A stretch of DNA of 64,000 nt from Nitratireductor kimnyeongensis (GCF_019891395.1 NZ_CP078143.1:3237001-3301000); one strand, 5' to 3'. Shown: positions 35,677 through 45,237, counted from the stretch's first letter. Translations and numbers: made by a program. The notes: a model not told the origin generated them from the sequence alone.

Positions 35677-36577
35677 ACGTTATGAGCGGCAGGTCCAACT
35701 ACTGGTCCGCACACTGCCTTTCGTTGCACGACAGGACGTATTCGCCCTGAAAGGCGGCACAGCAATCAACCTGTTTTATCGTGACATGCCGCGCCTGTCG
35801 GTCGATATAGACCTTGTTTATCTGCCCATTGAGGATCGCGCCGCGTCGCTTGCGGGTATTGATACGGCACTCGACGACATACAGGCTGACCTGGTGAGGA
35901 ACCTGCGCGGCGCACATGTGCAGCGCATAGCGGGTGGCGGCAACAACGATACACGTATCAAAGTCCGTCAAGGGACCGCTGAAATTAAAATCGAAACATC
36001 CCCGGTAAGCCGTGGCACGGTTCACCCGCCCCAATTGCGCGCGGTTACTGACCCCGTGAGCGAGATGTTCGGCTTTGCCGAAATGCAGGTTGTCGCCTTC
36101 GAGGATTTATTCGGCGGAAAACTGCATGCCGCGCTTGACCGGCAGCATCCACGCGACCTGTACGATGTGAAGCTGCTCTATGAAAACGAAGGCATCACCG
36201 ACGCGCTATTCCGCACCTTTCTGGTCTATATTGCCAGTTCGAACCGCCCGCCACACGAATTGCTACGACCATCTCTTAAGGTGCTCGATCAGGACTTCGT
36301 AGCAGAGTTTGACGGCATGACCACGCATGAGGTGAGCCTGACCGAACTGCTTGATGTACGCAAACGCCTGGTCGGCGATATTGCCGCCAGATTGGATGAA
36401 CCTGTGCGGCATTTTCTACTGTCCCTGCATGAAGGCGAGCCCGACTTCAACGTCATCGGACTGCCCGATGCGATCAACCTACCTGCTGTGCAATGGAAAC
36501 TACTCAATCTGCGTAAGCTAAAGGAGCAGAACCCGGAAAAGCATGCGGAGCACCGGCAGGAAATAGAGAGCCTATAG
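35666..36577 (+). CDS. abiEii: AbiEii/AbiGii nucleotidyltransferase toxin
   Basis: The 303-residue product has the DNA-polymerase-beta-type nucleotidyltransferase site: KGGTAINLFYR followed by the metal-binding SVDIDLVY. The C-terminal helical part fits AbiEii (COG2253). This toxin family inhibits growth after phage infection unless restrained by AbiEi. GGGGGAGG lies 6 bases before its ATG inside the antitoxin gene. Its 3' end converges on herA with a 10-base gap. Confidence 0.88.
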   Translation: MARERYERQVQLLVRTLPFVARQDVFALKGGTAINLFYRDMPRLSVDIDLVYLPIEDRAASLAGIDTALDDIQADLVRNLRGAHVQRIAGGGNNDTRIKVRQGTAEIKIETSPVSRGTVHPPQLRAVTDPVSEMFGFAEMQVVAFEDLFGGKLHAALDRQHPRDLYDVKLLYENEGITDALFRTFLVYIASSNRPPHELLRPSLKVLDQDFVAEFDGMTTHEVSLTELLDVRKRLVGDIAARLDEPVRHFLLSLHEGEPDFNVIGLPDAINLPAVQWKLLNLRKLKEQNPEKHAEHRQEIESL

Positions 36578-36580
36578 CTA

Positions 36581-36615
36581 CCCGCCACTATGACCACTTT
36601 TGCAAGAATGGCGGG
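36581..36615. terminator. Possible shared terminator between abiEii and herA
   Basis: CCCGCCA pairs with TGGCGGG across a 21-base loop, followed on the plus strand by TCTTT. It overlaps the last codons of herA. The long loop makes it a weak call. Confidence 0.35.
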
Positions 36616-38318
36616 TCTTTAGAATCTGGTTCGGGACTTGGCCTGCTGACAGAAAGGCGCGTCGGCACCGGCAGTGCCGCGCCGAAAATGATGGCTTCGC
36701 CGCGACCAAGCCCGGCAAGCTGTCGAGACACGTTTACCCCCGCTGTTTCTGCTGCGGATGCGACCGCCCGCTGATCGGCTTCGTTGTTAAGGCGAAACAC
36801 GGCCCATGTTCCGCATTGCGAAAGCACGGTCGGGGAAACCTCAGACGGGCGCTGAGTGCTGATTAGCAGGGACAGGCCGAATTTGCGGCCCTCTTTAGCC
36901 AGGCGCTCATAGGCAAGTGCCTGCTGTCCGCCATCCGATTCGCCAGGTAGCTGGCGAAGATAGTGGTGCGCTTCCTCAAGGGCGAGCATGGTCGGATGGG
37001 TATTACCGGGGCCACGCTTGAATATCTCTGCGGCGAACATCTCCAGGAGCGATCCCAAGACAAACGGCATTAGATCTTGAGTCAGGCGGCTAAGATCAAC
37101 AACGTGGACCGACCAATCATTCTGACCAAACACCGGCGGTCCAAAAACTTCCCTTACGAGCGCCGCGCATTCGTCCTGCATGCTCAGGGGATTCGCTAAT
37201 CCCGCGCCGCCCGTGATTTCAACAATGGACGTAAATTGCGGGTCTTCGATCAAACCGCGTATGCGGTTAATCATCGACTGGATATGGCCGTACTGGAAGG
37301 TGTCGCGGGTCCAGCCTTGGTTGTTCGGCTTAAGGACATACCATTCGGTGGCGAGGCAAGACAGTGCGCGCATATGCGGCCACACATTCGCCGGGGGAGC
37401 TGTTCCCGCCCTTAGCGCGGTCATCGCCTGATTGGCATGCGCGGCGTTGCCTGTGTGACAGTCATCGAAAAGCACATTGGATTGAGTGCCGACTAGTTTC
37501 GCTCCATGCGCATCAGCTTCAACAAAGCGAAGATGCTCAATCGCAAAGCGCAACGTCGGCATTTGCGCTTTCTCGCTTGGTATCAGCAACCGGGACAAGC
37601 CGTGCCGCCCAAGCGCATAGTATGGAATCCGAAGACCGCCAGCTGGACCGCCAAGTTGGGTGACTTTTACGCGCGCTCCCAGATTGGCGAAGGCAGGCGC
37701 ATATTCTCCGTTAACGTCAAAGACGACGATCCGCGATTTGGGTAGGCGAACAAGCTGTTGCAGCACAGCGGCGACAAAATGGGTTTTACCTTGTCCCGTG
37801 GAACCAAGAATCGCCATGTGGCGGCCCAGCACTTGGTCAATATTCGCGCTGACCTCTACGGCGTGGTTGCGTGAATCCGCACCTAGTCTAATCTGCTCGT
37901 CCGGGATGCCGTTCGCGCCGATGGTTGCGACCGTTTCGATATCGGAAAGCGGATAAACGCTCGCCCCGAGAACGGGCAATCTCCACTCCTGCGGAGAAAA
38001 GGATAGCCTGCCCTCCCGCTTAGCCAGAAAGCCGACAACACGGCCGCGAAGCTGGCGTAATGGCTCCTGCGGGATGTTCGATGATCGTCCGCGCCCTGCA
38101 TGGACTTCGCGCGGTTCCGCAAACGCCACGGTCATAATCCGAAGAATAATAGTTTCTGCACCGGCGTCGATCCCGACGAGATCGCCCGGTTGCTCAACGG
38201 TCGATAGGCCGTCGCGGTGTCCAGCAACGTGCCCACGGGAATCCTCAAGTAAATTGACTAGAAGCTGCGGTCCGTCGATTTCGACCACATAGCCGATGGG
38301 GCGACGGGAACTGATCAA
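36588..38318 (-). CDS. herA: HerA-family hexameric ATPase, partner of SIR2
   Basis: The 576-residue product has an N-terminal HAS-barrel (IGYVVEIDGPQLLVNLL). The ATPase follows, with Walker A GSTGQGKTHF (residues ~172-181), Walker B in TMLALEEAHHYL and a sensor/Arg-finger region (LLISTQRPSEVSPTVLSQC). In known SIR2-HerA systems HerA forms a hexamer that assembles with SIR2. It starts with TTG, overlapping the SIR2 stop by 4 bases (TTGA), and GGAGGG lies 7 bases upstream, so SIR2 and HerA are translationally coupled. Confidence 0.9.
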   Translation of the reverse strand: MISSRRPIGYVVEIDGPQLLVNLLEDSRGHVAGHRDGLSTVEQPGDLVGIDAGAETIILRIMTVAFAEPREVHAGRGRSSNIPQEPLRQLRGRVVGFLAKREGRLSFSPQEWRLPVLGASVYPLSDIETVATIGANGIPDEQIRLGADSRNHAVEVSANIDQVLGRHMAILGSTGQGKTHFVAAVLQQLVRLPKSRIVVFDVNGEYAPAFANLGARVKVTQLGGPAGGLRIPYYALGRHGLSRLLIPSEKAQMPTLRFAIEHLRFVEADAHGAKLVGTQSNVLFDDCHTGNAAHANQAMTALRAGTAPPANVWPHMRALSCLATEWYVLKPNNQGWTRDTFQYGHIQSMINRIRGLIEDPQFTSIVEITGGAGLANPLSMQDECAALVREVFGPPVFGQNDWSVHVVDLSRLTQDLMPFVLGSLLEMFAAEIFKRGPGNTHPTMLALEEAHHYLRQLPGESDGGQQALAYERLAKEGRKFGLSLLISTQRPSEVSPTVLSQCGTWAVFRLNNEADQRAVASAAETAGVNVSRQLAGLGRGEAIIFGAALPVPTRLSVSRPSPEPDSKDPPFLQKWS

Positions 38319-39652
38319 AATGAACCCTCCGAATCGGTGTTGGGCGCAGACGCTGTTTCCGCGGCTTCGGGAGCGGCAGCTACCGCCGTCGCCTCTGCCG
38401 GGGCGGCTGCCTTCTTTGATACTTGGACGTTTGTGGCTTGCTTGAGCAAGGCTTCGAGCTGTCGCGCGCGCTCAGACACTTCGTCCAGCATGGCGGGTTC
38501 GGGCAAGTCGCTCGCTAATGCGTCGAAAAAGCCACCGGCCCCAAACCCCCGCACGGTTACTTGTGGGAGTTGGGCAAGTAACAGGCGTTTAAGTTGCTCG
38601 TTGGGCTTGATTGCGTCGCCTGTCGCCGCGAGCGATTGATAGATGCCCAAGCGATCAATCTCGGGAAGGTAGATGATGAGTTGCAGCGTGGGGTTTTGTA
38701 GTGCCGATACCACAAGGCGGTTAATATGGTCATCGGTGAAGCCGTAGCCGTTGACGATAAGACAAGCGTTCGGACGCGAGAGAAATTCGGTGAAGCGGCG
38801 GATGACCTCGCCATAAACAAATGCGGTTGTTTGGACGAATTTGGACGCGCCGGGGAAGATCATGAAACCGGGCCAATCATCCGGTTTGTCCGATGCGATA
38901 AACTGATCCACTAACGGCTTTACCGTGGTGCTGGGCAGCTCGCACACACTGCCCGACTTGCCCGCCGTCCATGAGATCGAGCCGTGCAGCTTTCCGAGAT
39001 AGAGATTGTATGTTCCGAAACGAGCCTCACCACGCGCCTGCACGTTCCGAAGGCCAAGGTCAAAGCTGCTTGGACGAAAGGCGCGGTCATGCGTTCCTGA
39101 GAACCCATTAACACAATGAAGACCAAGCGCTTCCGCCGACCATTCCAGCGCAAGATCGTAGTTGGTAGTGAACGCCCACGGCGCGGCCTGTCCTGGCTGA
39201 CGATTCCCAGCAAGACGCGATACAAGCCTTATGTGGCTCGATAGCTTGGGATGCAATATCGCCTGATCCGGCTCCGACCACAGTTTTTCGTCAAGAATAG
39301 CCGCCCGCAGGACAGCTTTCCGCAAGGCGTGCCGCGCCGCTTTGAGCCCGGTAAGATCGGCGCCAACCCGTTCGCCATCCAGACATGCGATTTCCAACTT
39401 ATCGAGCAACAGTTCAACATTGCCCTGCTCGCCGTTCGCAAGAAATTTATTGTCTCGAAGGAATTGAACCTGATCAGGATAATCGTTCTCCAGGAGCGAC
39501 CAAACATCGCTCATAACCATACCGCCGACGCCCTTGGAGGCACCAGCACCAAGCAACACGCCAACATTCTCCAGCCGAATGGCCAAGGCAAGATGAGCTA
39601 AAAACTCTTCTTCTGAGAGTTGTCTGCTCCCTCGGATCGCAAAGAAGGTCAT
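38315..39652 (-). CDS. SIR2-domain defence protein (probable NADase)
   Basis: The 445-residue product has a SIR2 domain with the NAD-binding LLGAGAS (residues 33-39), TTNYD containing Asn164, and LGKLHGS with the predicted catalytic His223. A C-terminal helical region and a low-complexity Ala/Glu-rich tail follow. In characterised SIR2-HerA defence pairs the SIR2 subunit depletes NAD+ or cuts nucleic acid on infection. It overlaps the restriction gene by 4 bases (ATGA) upstream and herA by 4 bases downstream. Confidence 0.88.
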   Translation of the reverse strand: MTFFAIRGSRQLSEEEFLAHLALAIRLENVGVLLGAGASKGVGGMVMSDVWSLLENDYPDQVQFLRDNKFLANGEQGNVELLLDKLEIACLDGERVGADLTGLKAARHALRKAVLRAAILDEKLWSEPDQAILHPKLSSHIRLVSRLAGNRQPGQAAPWAFTTNYDLALEWSAEALGLHCVNGFSGTHDRAFRPSSFDLGLRNVQARGEARFGTYNLYLGKLHGSISWTAGKSGSVCELPSTTVKPLVDQFIASDKPDDWPGFMIFPGASKFVQTTAFVYGEVIRRFTEFLSRPNACLIVNGYGFTDDHINRLVVSALQNPTLQLIIYLPEIDRLGIYQSLAATGDAIKPNEQLKRLLLAQLPQVTVRGFGAGGFFDALASDLPEPAMLDEVSERARQLEALLKQATNVQVSKKAAAPAEATAVAAAPEAAETASAPNTDSEGSF

Positions 39653-42600
39653 GCCAGGTCACCGAGGGGAGGCAATTCACGGACGATTTTCATGGTCTCA
39701 AGGCTAACGGTGATGACACGCTGGAATAGCTCAAGCGGATATTTCGGATTGCCGATTGTTTCATTGGCATAGTCGTTGGCGTCGTTAACAATGCCGCTGG
39801 CCTTATCGGTTTTGACGACCTGCCGTTCCATCACCCATTCCAACGCGGGTTTGCCGTTGACGATGTAGTCATAGGCCTCCAGCGGGATGTTCTGCATGGT
39901 GATGTTTTCATTGTAGATGACAGTGGCGCGGTTTTTTTCCGCGCCTTTGCCACCGAACTTCATTTTTTTGACTCGGTAGAATTTTTTGGCATTGGCCTCG
40001 GCCTCGGGGATCAGGCGATGATCTCCCTCTTTGAAAGTGACCAGGTAGGGATCGGCGGTTTCAAAGTTCACATGAAGATCGCCAAGTGCACGGCCTGCGT
40101 CGCGGTAGGCGGCGAAATCGGCAAACCTCTTGACCGCAGGGATACGGGGGAGTTGCTTAGCAAGGTTGTTCTTGAACCGCTCGCGGTAGTCGGGCGAGTG
40201 CAGCAGACCGTAGATATAATAGAACAAGTCTTCCTTGCTGATCTCTTCTCCTGGATAGACGGCTTGGAAATGCGCGAGGCCTTCATCGGTAATAGCATCG
40301 CGGCGCGTGAGGCCGGTGGCTTGATCGCTTGATGCGGCAAAGAGGCCGTCATCATTGGGGGGGGCTTCGTAGAGGTAGAGGGGGAAGCATTGCCCCGAGT
40401 CGATGGTATGAAGATTTGGTAACGCATGAGACATTAGAGCTGAGAAACCGGCTCTTGCACCAATTCCTGACACTTGAATAACTAGGTTCTCAGAGGTTAT
40501 GTCCGGATACAACCGCGACATCTGATAGACCATAGCGTTGTATTGGCGGTCAAAATAGGCCCACTGATAGGAAAATGGGCGATAAAGGGATCGCACAACG
40601 TGGCTGGCTTGAAATGCGTATTGCTTGGACTTTGCAAGATCTTGGAAGGCGTTTCGATTCCAACTAAATCGCTGCTCGTCGATCGTTGCTAGCTTCGCCC
40701 TGCTCTCGGGAGGCTCAGACGCTAACCGCCTCACTTCCGAATTGTAGCATTCAATACTGGTCAGGACGTTTGCCGCGAGCTTTGACTGCGACATATTATA
40801 GGCCCAAGCGTCTCTGCCAGTTGCCACTCCCAACGAATATATCGAGAAGACTGTGTTTGCGGAATCTTTGGATTTGTCTCCTATCTGAATGAAACGATCG
40901 AAAGAGCGATCGACCTGATCAAGCCAGTCGTTCTGTTCATCGGGAACAATAGTGGCCCAGCCTTTGTCCTTCGAGATGCCGTCAATAGAACCAAAGCCTC
41001 TGACTAGGTCGAGTTTTTGCTTCGTGGTCAGATCAGGGCCAATGTCGCAAAAATGGATGCGGCCATTTTCTGTAGCGGATGGGTTCTTAACCAAAACTGC
41101 GATTGAAATACCTGTCATACTACCCGAACCGAAAACGTTCTGCCCTTCGCGAGCGGCCCCTTTGGACAGCATATTTTTGCGAATGTCGCCGCGCAGATGA
41201 AAGACATAGAGATCGCTGAACTCCTCGACCAAACACTTGCGCATCCCATCCGCGAAGGATCGTTCAATCCATGCGCTGCCCGAAACGAACGCCATTACCC
41301 CTGCATCACCCAAGCGATCAGATGCCCAGCGGAAAGCGCGAATGTAGCTGTCGTACAGATTCCTAACCGAAGTTGTTTTCGAATGAACAGCATAGCTGTC
41401 CCTAATTGCAGCATCTAATTGAAAATACTCGATGTTCGCCGCGTTGTCGTTAGCACTGCCTTGCCCCGCCGAATAGGGCGGATTGCCAATGATGACACGA
41501 ATATCCAGCTTCTTTTGTCGTGAGCGGCGTTCGGAGTTATCCGGCAGGAGATTGGCGACCATATCACGCTCTTGCTCATACATCTGGAAAGTATCGGTGA
41601 GCAGGATGCCTTCGAACGGGTCATAAGGCGCATTGGCCGAGAGCGAGCCATAGGCCAGTTCGTGGTAGACCGTCTCGATATTCACGGCAGCGATATAATA
41701 GGCCAGCAGCACGATCTCGTTGGCGTGAATCTCATGTTTGTATTTATGTTCCAGCTCATCCGGCGCGATATGGCCCGAATGTAGCAATCGGGTGATGAAG
41801 GTGCCCGTGCCGGTAAAGGGGTCAAGGATATGGACGCCCTTGGAGCCGAGTGTTTGGCCGAACTGCGCCTTGAGCACGTCATTGACTGAATGGATGATGA
41901 AATCCACCACCTCCACCGGGGTATAGACGATGCCAAGCCGCGCCGTGAGCACTGGGAATGCCGTGCGGAAGAATTTGTCGTAAAGCTCGGTTATCAGCGT
42001 TTGCCGACCCTGCGCCGTTTTCACATCGGCGGCGCGGCGTTCCACGCTGGCGTAGAACTTGGCAAGGCTTTCGGATTCTTTTTCCAGATTGTGCTCATGA
42101 AGCTGTTCGAGCACGATTTCCATTGCGCGGGACACAGGGTTTTCCTTGGTGAACCGGCTGCCCTTGAACAGCGCATCAAACACCGGCTTGGTGATGAGAT
42201 GCTGAGCCAGCATTTCGATGGCTTCGGCCTCTGAAATTTCCGGGTTCAGGTCGTCATGCAGTTCGTCAAGGAAGGCCAGAAAGGCGGTCCGCTCCGGCCC
42301 GTCCTTGGCGATGATGGTGGTGATGCGTATGATGTGGGTCTGGGCGATCTTGGCGATGTCCCTGGCCCAGGAATCCCAGTATTCGCGGGTGCCGCACTTC
42401 TCGACGATCTTGGCCATGATGGCGCGGGTAAACTCGTCAAAGACCATTTCGCTTTGGACTTCGAGATCGGATGTGCGGCGTTCCGGCGCATCGCTGCCAA
42501 TACCGGCACCGGCTTTGGTGGCCTTAGTCTTAGTGGTAGCAAAGTCCTCAACAACAGCGGTCAACTCTTTCAGTTCGGTTTCCGACGAGATGCGGACCAC

Positions 42601-44547
42601 CTCCACTTTGTCGCTGATGTCCTCACCGATCTTGGCTTGGTTGATGCGAGCGTCTAGACGTTCGTCGTGGGCGCGAAGCGCGTTGAGGATTTGCCAGACG
42701 ACTTTGTAACGCTCGTTGTCGTTCAACGCCTCTTCGGGTTTGGTGTTGGGCGGAATGGCAACTGGCAGGATGACATAACCCAGTTTTTTGCCCTCGGCGC
42801 GGCGCATCACGCGCCCGACTGATTGAACCACGTCGATTTGGCTCTTTCGCGGATGCATAAACATGATGGCATCGAGGGCGGGCACATCCACACCCTCCGA
42901 AAGCACCTTAGCGTTGGTAAGAATGCGGCAGACATCATCGCCCGCATCCTCCTTAAGCCAGTTCAGCATTTCCTCGCGGGCGCTGGCGTTATAGCTGCCG
43001 TCAATGTGCCGAATTTCAGTATCCAGGTGACGGGTGTCGTCGATTTGATCATTGCTGGTGTATTCATCGACAACTCTGGTGAACTCGTCCTCGATGATTT
43101 GCGATTTGGCGATGCTTTGGCAGAATGCCAAAGCCCGCTTCATCGGCCCTGGATCAAATTCCAAATCATCCTTTAGATCGCTTTTGGTTAGGGCCTTGTA
43201 GCAACCAATAATCTTGGTCGCGTCGTCCAGCGTCAGCTCTGCGCCTTCTTTGAGCCGCGTCTGGATTGTGCTGGAGACCAGCCCCTCGTCCACAGCCAGC
43301 ACGACTACCTTGTAGTCAGTCAGTAGCTCTTGCTCGACCGCCCAACCAAAGCCCCGATGGAACAGATCCTTCCCGAACTTGCTCTCATCGTCCATTGAAG
43401 CCAGTTCAGCATCGTAGTCATCGGCTTTTCTTTTCGCGCCTTCGCCAAAAATTCGAGGAGTGGCTGTCATGTAGAGCCGCTTCTTGGCCGCTACGTGCTC
43501 GTTGCTATGAATGCGGACGAACGTGCTATCGTCCTCATCCTTGAGCGTGACGCCAGTAGTCCGGTGAGCTTCATCGCAGATCACCAGATCAAAGGCTGGC
43601 ATACCATGCTGCTTTTGCGCGCGGGTTAGCACGTCAATCGAATGGTACGTGGAAAACACCACGGTCATCTGGTCAGAAGAGGCTTGGCGGACCTGGCGAG
43701 CTAACTTTTCAGCGTCGGTGGTCGCTGGGAAGGCCAGATCGTGGACATTTAAGTCGAGACTATCCGCATCTACATTCCGTCCTATGCGGGTGTCAGAACA
43801 TGCCGAGAATGCAGTGAATTCTCGCTGGCAATCATTCTTCCATTCGCGGACCGTCTGCGACATTAATGCCAGAGATGGAACCATGAAGAGAACATGCTTC
43901 CCGGCCCCCGCCATCGCCTCCGCGATGCGCAAAGCTGTGAACGTCTTGCCAGTACCGCATGCCATGATGAGTTTGCCGCGATCATCCTCGGCCAACCCAC
44001 TGATCACGGCTTCTAAAGCATCACGCTGATGGTCTCTGAGCTCCTTCTTGGGTGCAAGGCTGACGTTCCCGGTGCGCAGAAACTGAGACCAGTCGATTCG
44101 GCTCGCTTCTAATTCTGCAATGCGGATTCGACGCCAGCTCTTGGAGAGATTGTTTAGGGTCGCCTCAGCATTCGACCCAAATTCCTTTTGCGTTGTATCG
44201 ATGATGATCAGCTCGGCGAAGAGATCATTCGAAGCCGCTGAAATGAAGCTATCGATATCGGCTTTCTGGATTCTGTGATTAGCGCCGTAGAACTTGCATT
44301 GAATGGCGGCATATCCTGACCCATCAGCGAGCATCGCGACGAGATCTATGCCGGTGTCATTTCTGTTCCATCCGTGCTCTTTCGCCCAATCGGAAAATCG
44401 GACAACTTTTGAAAAATATTGCTTCTGAGTGTCATCGTTCTCAAGAAATACTTTTACAACGCGCTCAAAATAACCGCCCTTCTCGGGTTCGTCACGCGAT
44501 GCGTCACGATACCTGTCCAGCAATGCGGTCAAAGAAACATCAGACAT
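39649..44547 (-). CDS. Single-polypeptide restriction-modification enzyme (type ISP-like)
   Basis: The 1,632-residue protein combines four parts. An Mrr-like PD-(D/E)xK nuclease has Asp68 and QCK83-85. An SF2 helicase has ACGTGKT (196-202), DEAH (325-328), TATPRIF and QSVGRVMRR near 577. An adenine-N6 methyltransferase has LDPFTGTGTF (~911) and NPPY (~1020). A target-recognition region fills the C-terminus. This is the LlaGI/LlaBIII layout of type ISP enzymes, which methylate and cleave with one chain. It is first in a three-gene operon with SIR2 and HerA. CTCGAATA occurs twice, 33 bp apart, just upstream. Confidence 0.9.
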   Translation of the reverse strand: MSDVSLTALLDRYRDASRDEPEKGGYFERVVKVFLENDDTQKQYFSKVVRFSDWAKEHGWNRNDTGIDLVAMLADGSGYAAIQCKFYGANHRIQKADIDSFISAASNDLFAELIIIDTTQKEFGSNAEATLNNLSKSWRRIRIAELEASRIDWSQFLRTGNVSLAPKKELRDHQRDALEAVISGLAEDDRGKLIMACGTGKTFTALRIAEAMAGAGKHVLFMVPSLALMSQTVREWKNDCQREFTAFSACSDTRIGRNVDADSLDLNVHDLAFPATTDAEKLARQVRQASSDQMTVVFSTYHSIDVLTRAQKQHGMPAFDLVICDEAHRTTGVTLKDEDDSTFVRIHSNEHVAAKKRLYMTATPRIFGEGAKRKADDYDAELASMDDESKFGKDLFHRGFGWAVEQELLTDYKVVVLAVDEGLVSSTIQTRLKEGAELTLDDATKIIGCYKALTKSDLKDDLEFDPGPMKRALAFCQSIAKSQIIEDEFTRVVDEYTSNDQIDDTRHLDTEIRHIDGSYNASAREEMLNWLKEDAGDDVCRILTNAKVLSEGVDVPALDAIMFMHPRKSQIDVVQSVGRVMRRAEGKKLGYVILPVAIPPNTKPEEALNDNERYKVVWQILNALRAHDERLDARINQAKIGEDISDKVEVVRISSETELKELTAVVEDFATTKTKATKAGAGIGSDAPERRTSDLEVQSEMVFDEFTRAIMAKIVEKCGTREYWDSWARDIAKIAQTHIIRITTIIAKDGPERTAFLAFLDELHDDLNPEISEAEAIEMLAQHLITKPVFDALFKGSRFTKENPVSRAMEIVLEQLHEHNLEKESESLAKFYASVERRAADVKTAQGRQTLITELYDKFFRTAFPVLTARLGIVYTPVEVVDFIIHSVNDVLKAQFGQTLGSKGVHILDPFTGTGTFITRLLHSGHIAPDELEHKYKHEIHANEIVLLAYYIAAVNIETVYHELAYGSLSANAPYDPFEGILLTDTFQMYEQERDMVANLLPDNSERRSRQKKLDIRVIIGNPPYSAGQGSANDNAANIEYFQLDAAIRDSYAVHSKTTSVRNLYDSYIRAFRWASDRLGDAGVMAFVSGSAWIERSFADGMRKCLVEEFSDLYVFHLRGDIRKNMLSKGAAREGQNVFGSGSMTGISIAVLVKNPSATENGRIHFCDIGPDLTTKQKLDLVRGFGSIDGISKDKGWATIVPDEQNDWLDQVDRSFDRFIQIGDKSKDSANTVFSIYSLGVATGRDAWAYNMSQSKLAANVLTSIECYNSEVRRLASEPPESRAKLATIDEQRFSWNRNAFQDLAKSKQYAFQASHVVRSLYRPFSYQWAYFDRQYNAMVYQMSRLYPDITSENLVIQVSGIGARAGFSALMSHALPNLHTIDSGQCFPLYLYEAPPNDDGLFAASSDQATGLTRRDAITDEGLAHFQAVYPGEEISKEDLFYYIYGLLHSPDYRERFKNNLAKQLPRIPAVKRFADFAAYRDAGRALGDLHVNFETADPYLVTFKEGDHRLIPEAEANAKKFYRVKKMKFGGKGAEKNRATVIYNENITMQNIPLEAYDYIVNGKPALEWVMERQVVKTDKASGIVNDANDYANETIGNPKYPLELFQRVITVSLETMKIVRELPPLGDLA

Positions 44548-44679
44548 TCAGCCCCCCAGTCTCGAATACTGCCCCGACTATACCGAGTCACCCCTCGAAT
44601 AAGGAGAATATTTCAAATTCTTTCCACATGCTCCGGGTGGTTTTGCGCGTATTATGTCATCTGATGTGCTGGCACCAAA

Positions 44680-44691
44680 GGGGGGGGGGGG
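44680..44691 (+). repeat. Homopolymeric tract of 12 G
   Basis: This is the longest homopolymer I noticed. It lies 133 bases upstream of the R-M start (a C-tract on the coding strand). Such tracts slip during replication and can switch promoter strength, but they are also prone to sequencing error. Confidence 0.85.
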
Positions 44692-44745
44692 ATGAAGGGG
44701 CTCCTACCCGAACGACGGTTCAGGAAAGCACCGCGACAAATCCTT

Positions 44746-44823
44746 GCTGCCGGTCGAGCGGGCAGTCGCTCGTGCATGGTGCGGTGCAGGTGGAGAGGCA
44801 ATACTCCAGGCCCTGCGAGTGGG
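44746..44823 (+). repeat. Degenerate direct repeat, copy 1 (~78 bp)
   Basis: It is shared with 45032-45107: core GTGCATGGT, CGGTGCAGGTGGAGAGGCAA, CTCCAGG and CCTGCGAGTGG, with scattered mismatches. The stretch GGAG-n8-CTCC forms a small hairpin in this copy. Confidence 0.7.
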
Positions 44824-45031
44824 TTCAGGGTGGCGCGATAGTCCCCTGATCGGGTTCAGCGCCGACGCGCTGGCGGCATCCAATCGGCGAACGGTTGGTC
44901 GGGGATGCAAGGGGCTCGAAGGCTCTTGCTCGATGGGATGGGTCCAGGGCAAGGGTAGCGCGAAAGCTCCCTTCCTGGTCTCCACGAAATGGTCATGGGG
45001 GTATCGGGGGCAGCAGGAGCGCTCCCCTGAT

Positions 45032-45107
45032 TGCCGGTCAAGCGGGCAACGCGCTTGTGCATGGTTCGGTGCAGGTGGAGAGGCAAATCTCCAGGTCCTG
45101 CGAGTGG
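45032..45107 (+). repeat. Degenerate direct repeat, copy 2 (~76 bp)
   Basis: This is the partner of 44746-44823, about 286 bp downstream. Here the hairpin is TGGAGA-n6-TCTCCA: both arms differ from copy 1 in a way that extends base pairing, which suggests the stem matters. Confidence 0.7.
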
Positions 45108-45205
45108 TCAACCGGCGATACGGTTGGATGGCTCTGAACGGGCTCAATGCCCTGGAAGAGCCACGGCCTGGGGGATGCAACGGGGGCGCGCAGCGGCCCC
45201 CTTGC

Positions 45206-45237
45206 CAAGATGGTTTTGTATTACAAAACACATCTTG
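45206..45237. repeat. 32-base near-perfect palindrome downstream of sulP
   Basis: CAAGATG-GTTTTGTA-T-TACAAAAC-A-CATCTTG forms two 15-base arms with one bulged A. It lies 93 bases beyond the sulP stop. Neither strand has a terminator-type T-run after it. It may be a protein-binding site or a transcript-end structure. Confidence 0.7.
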
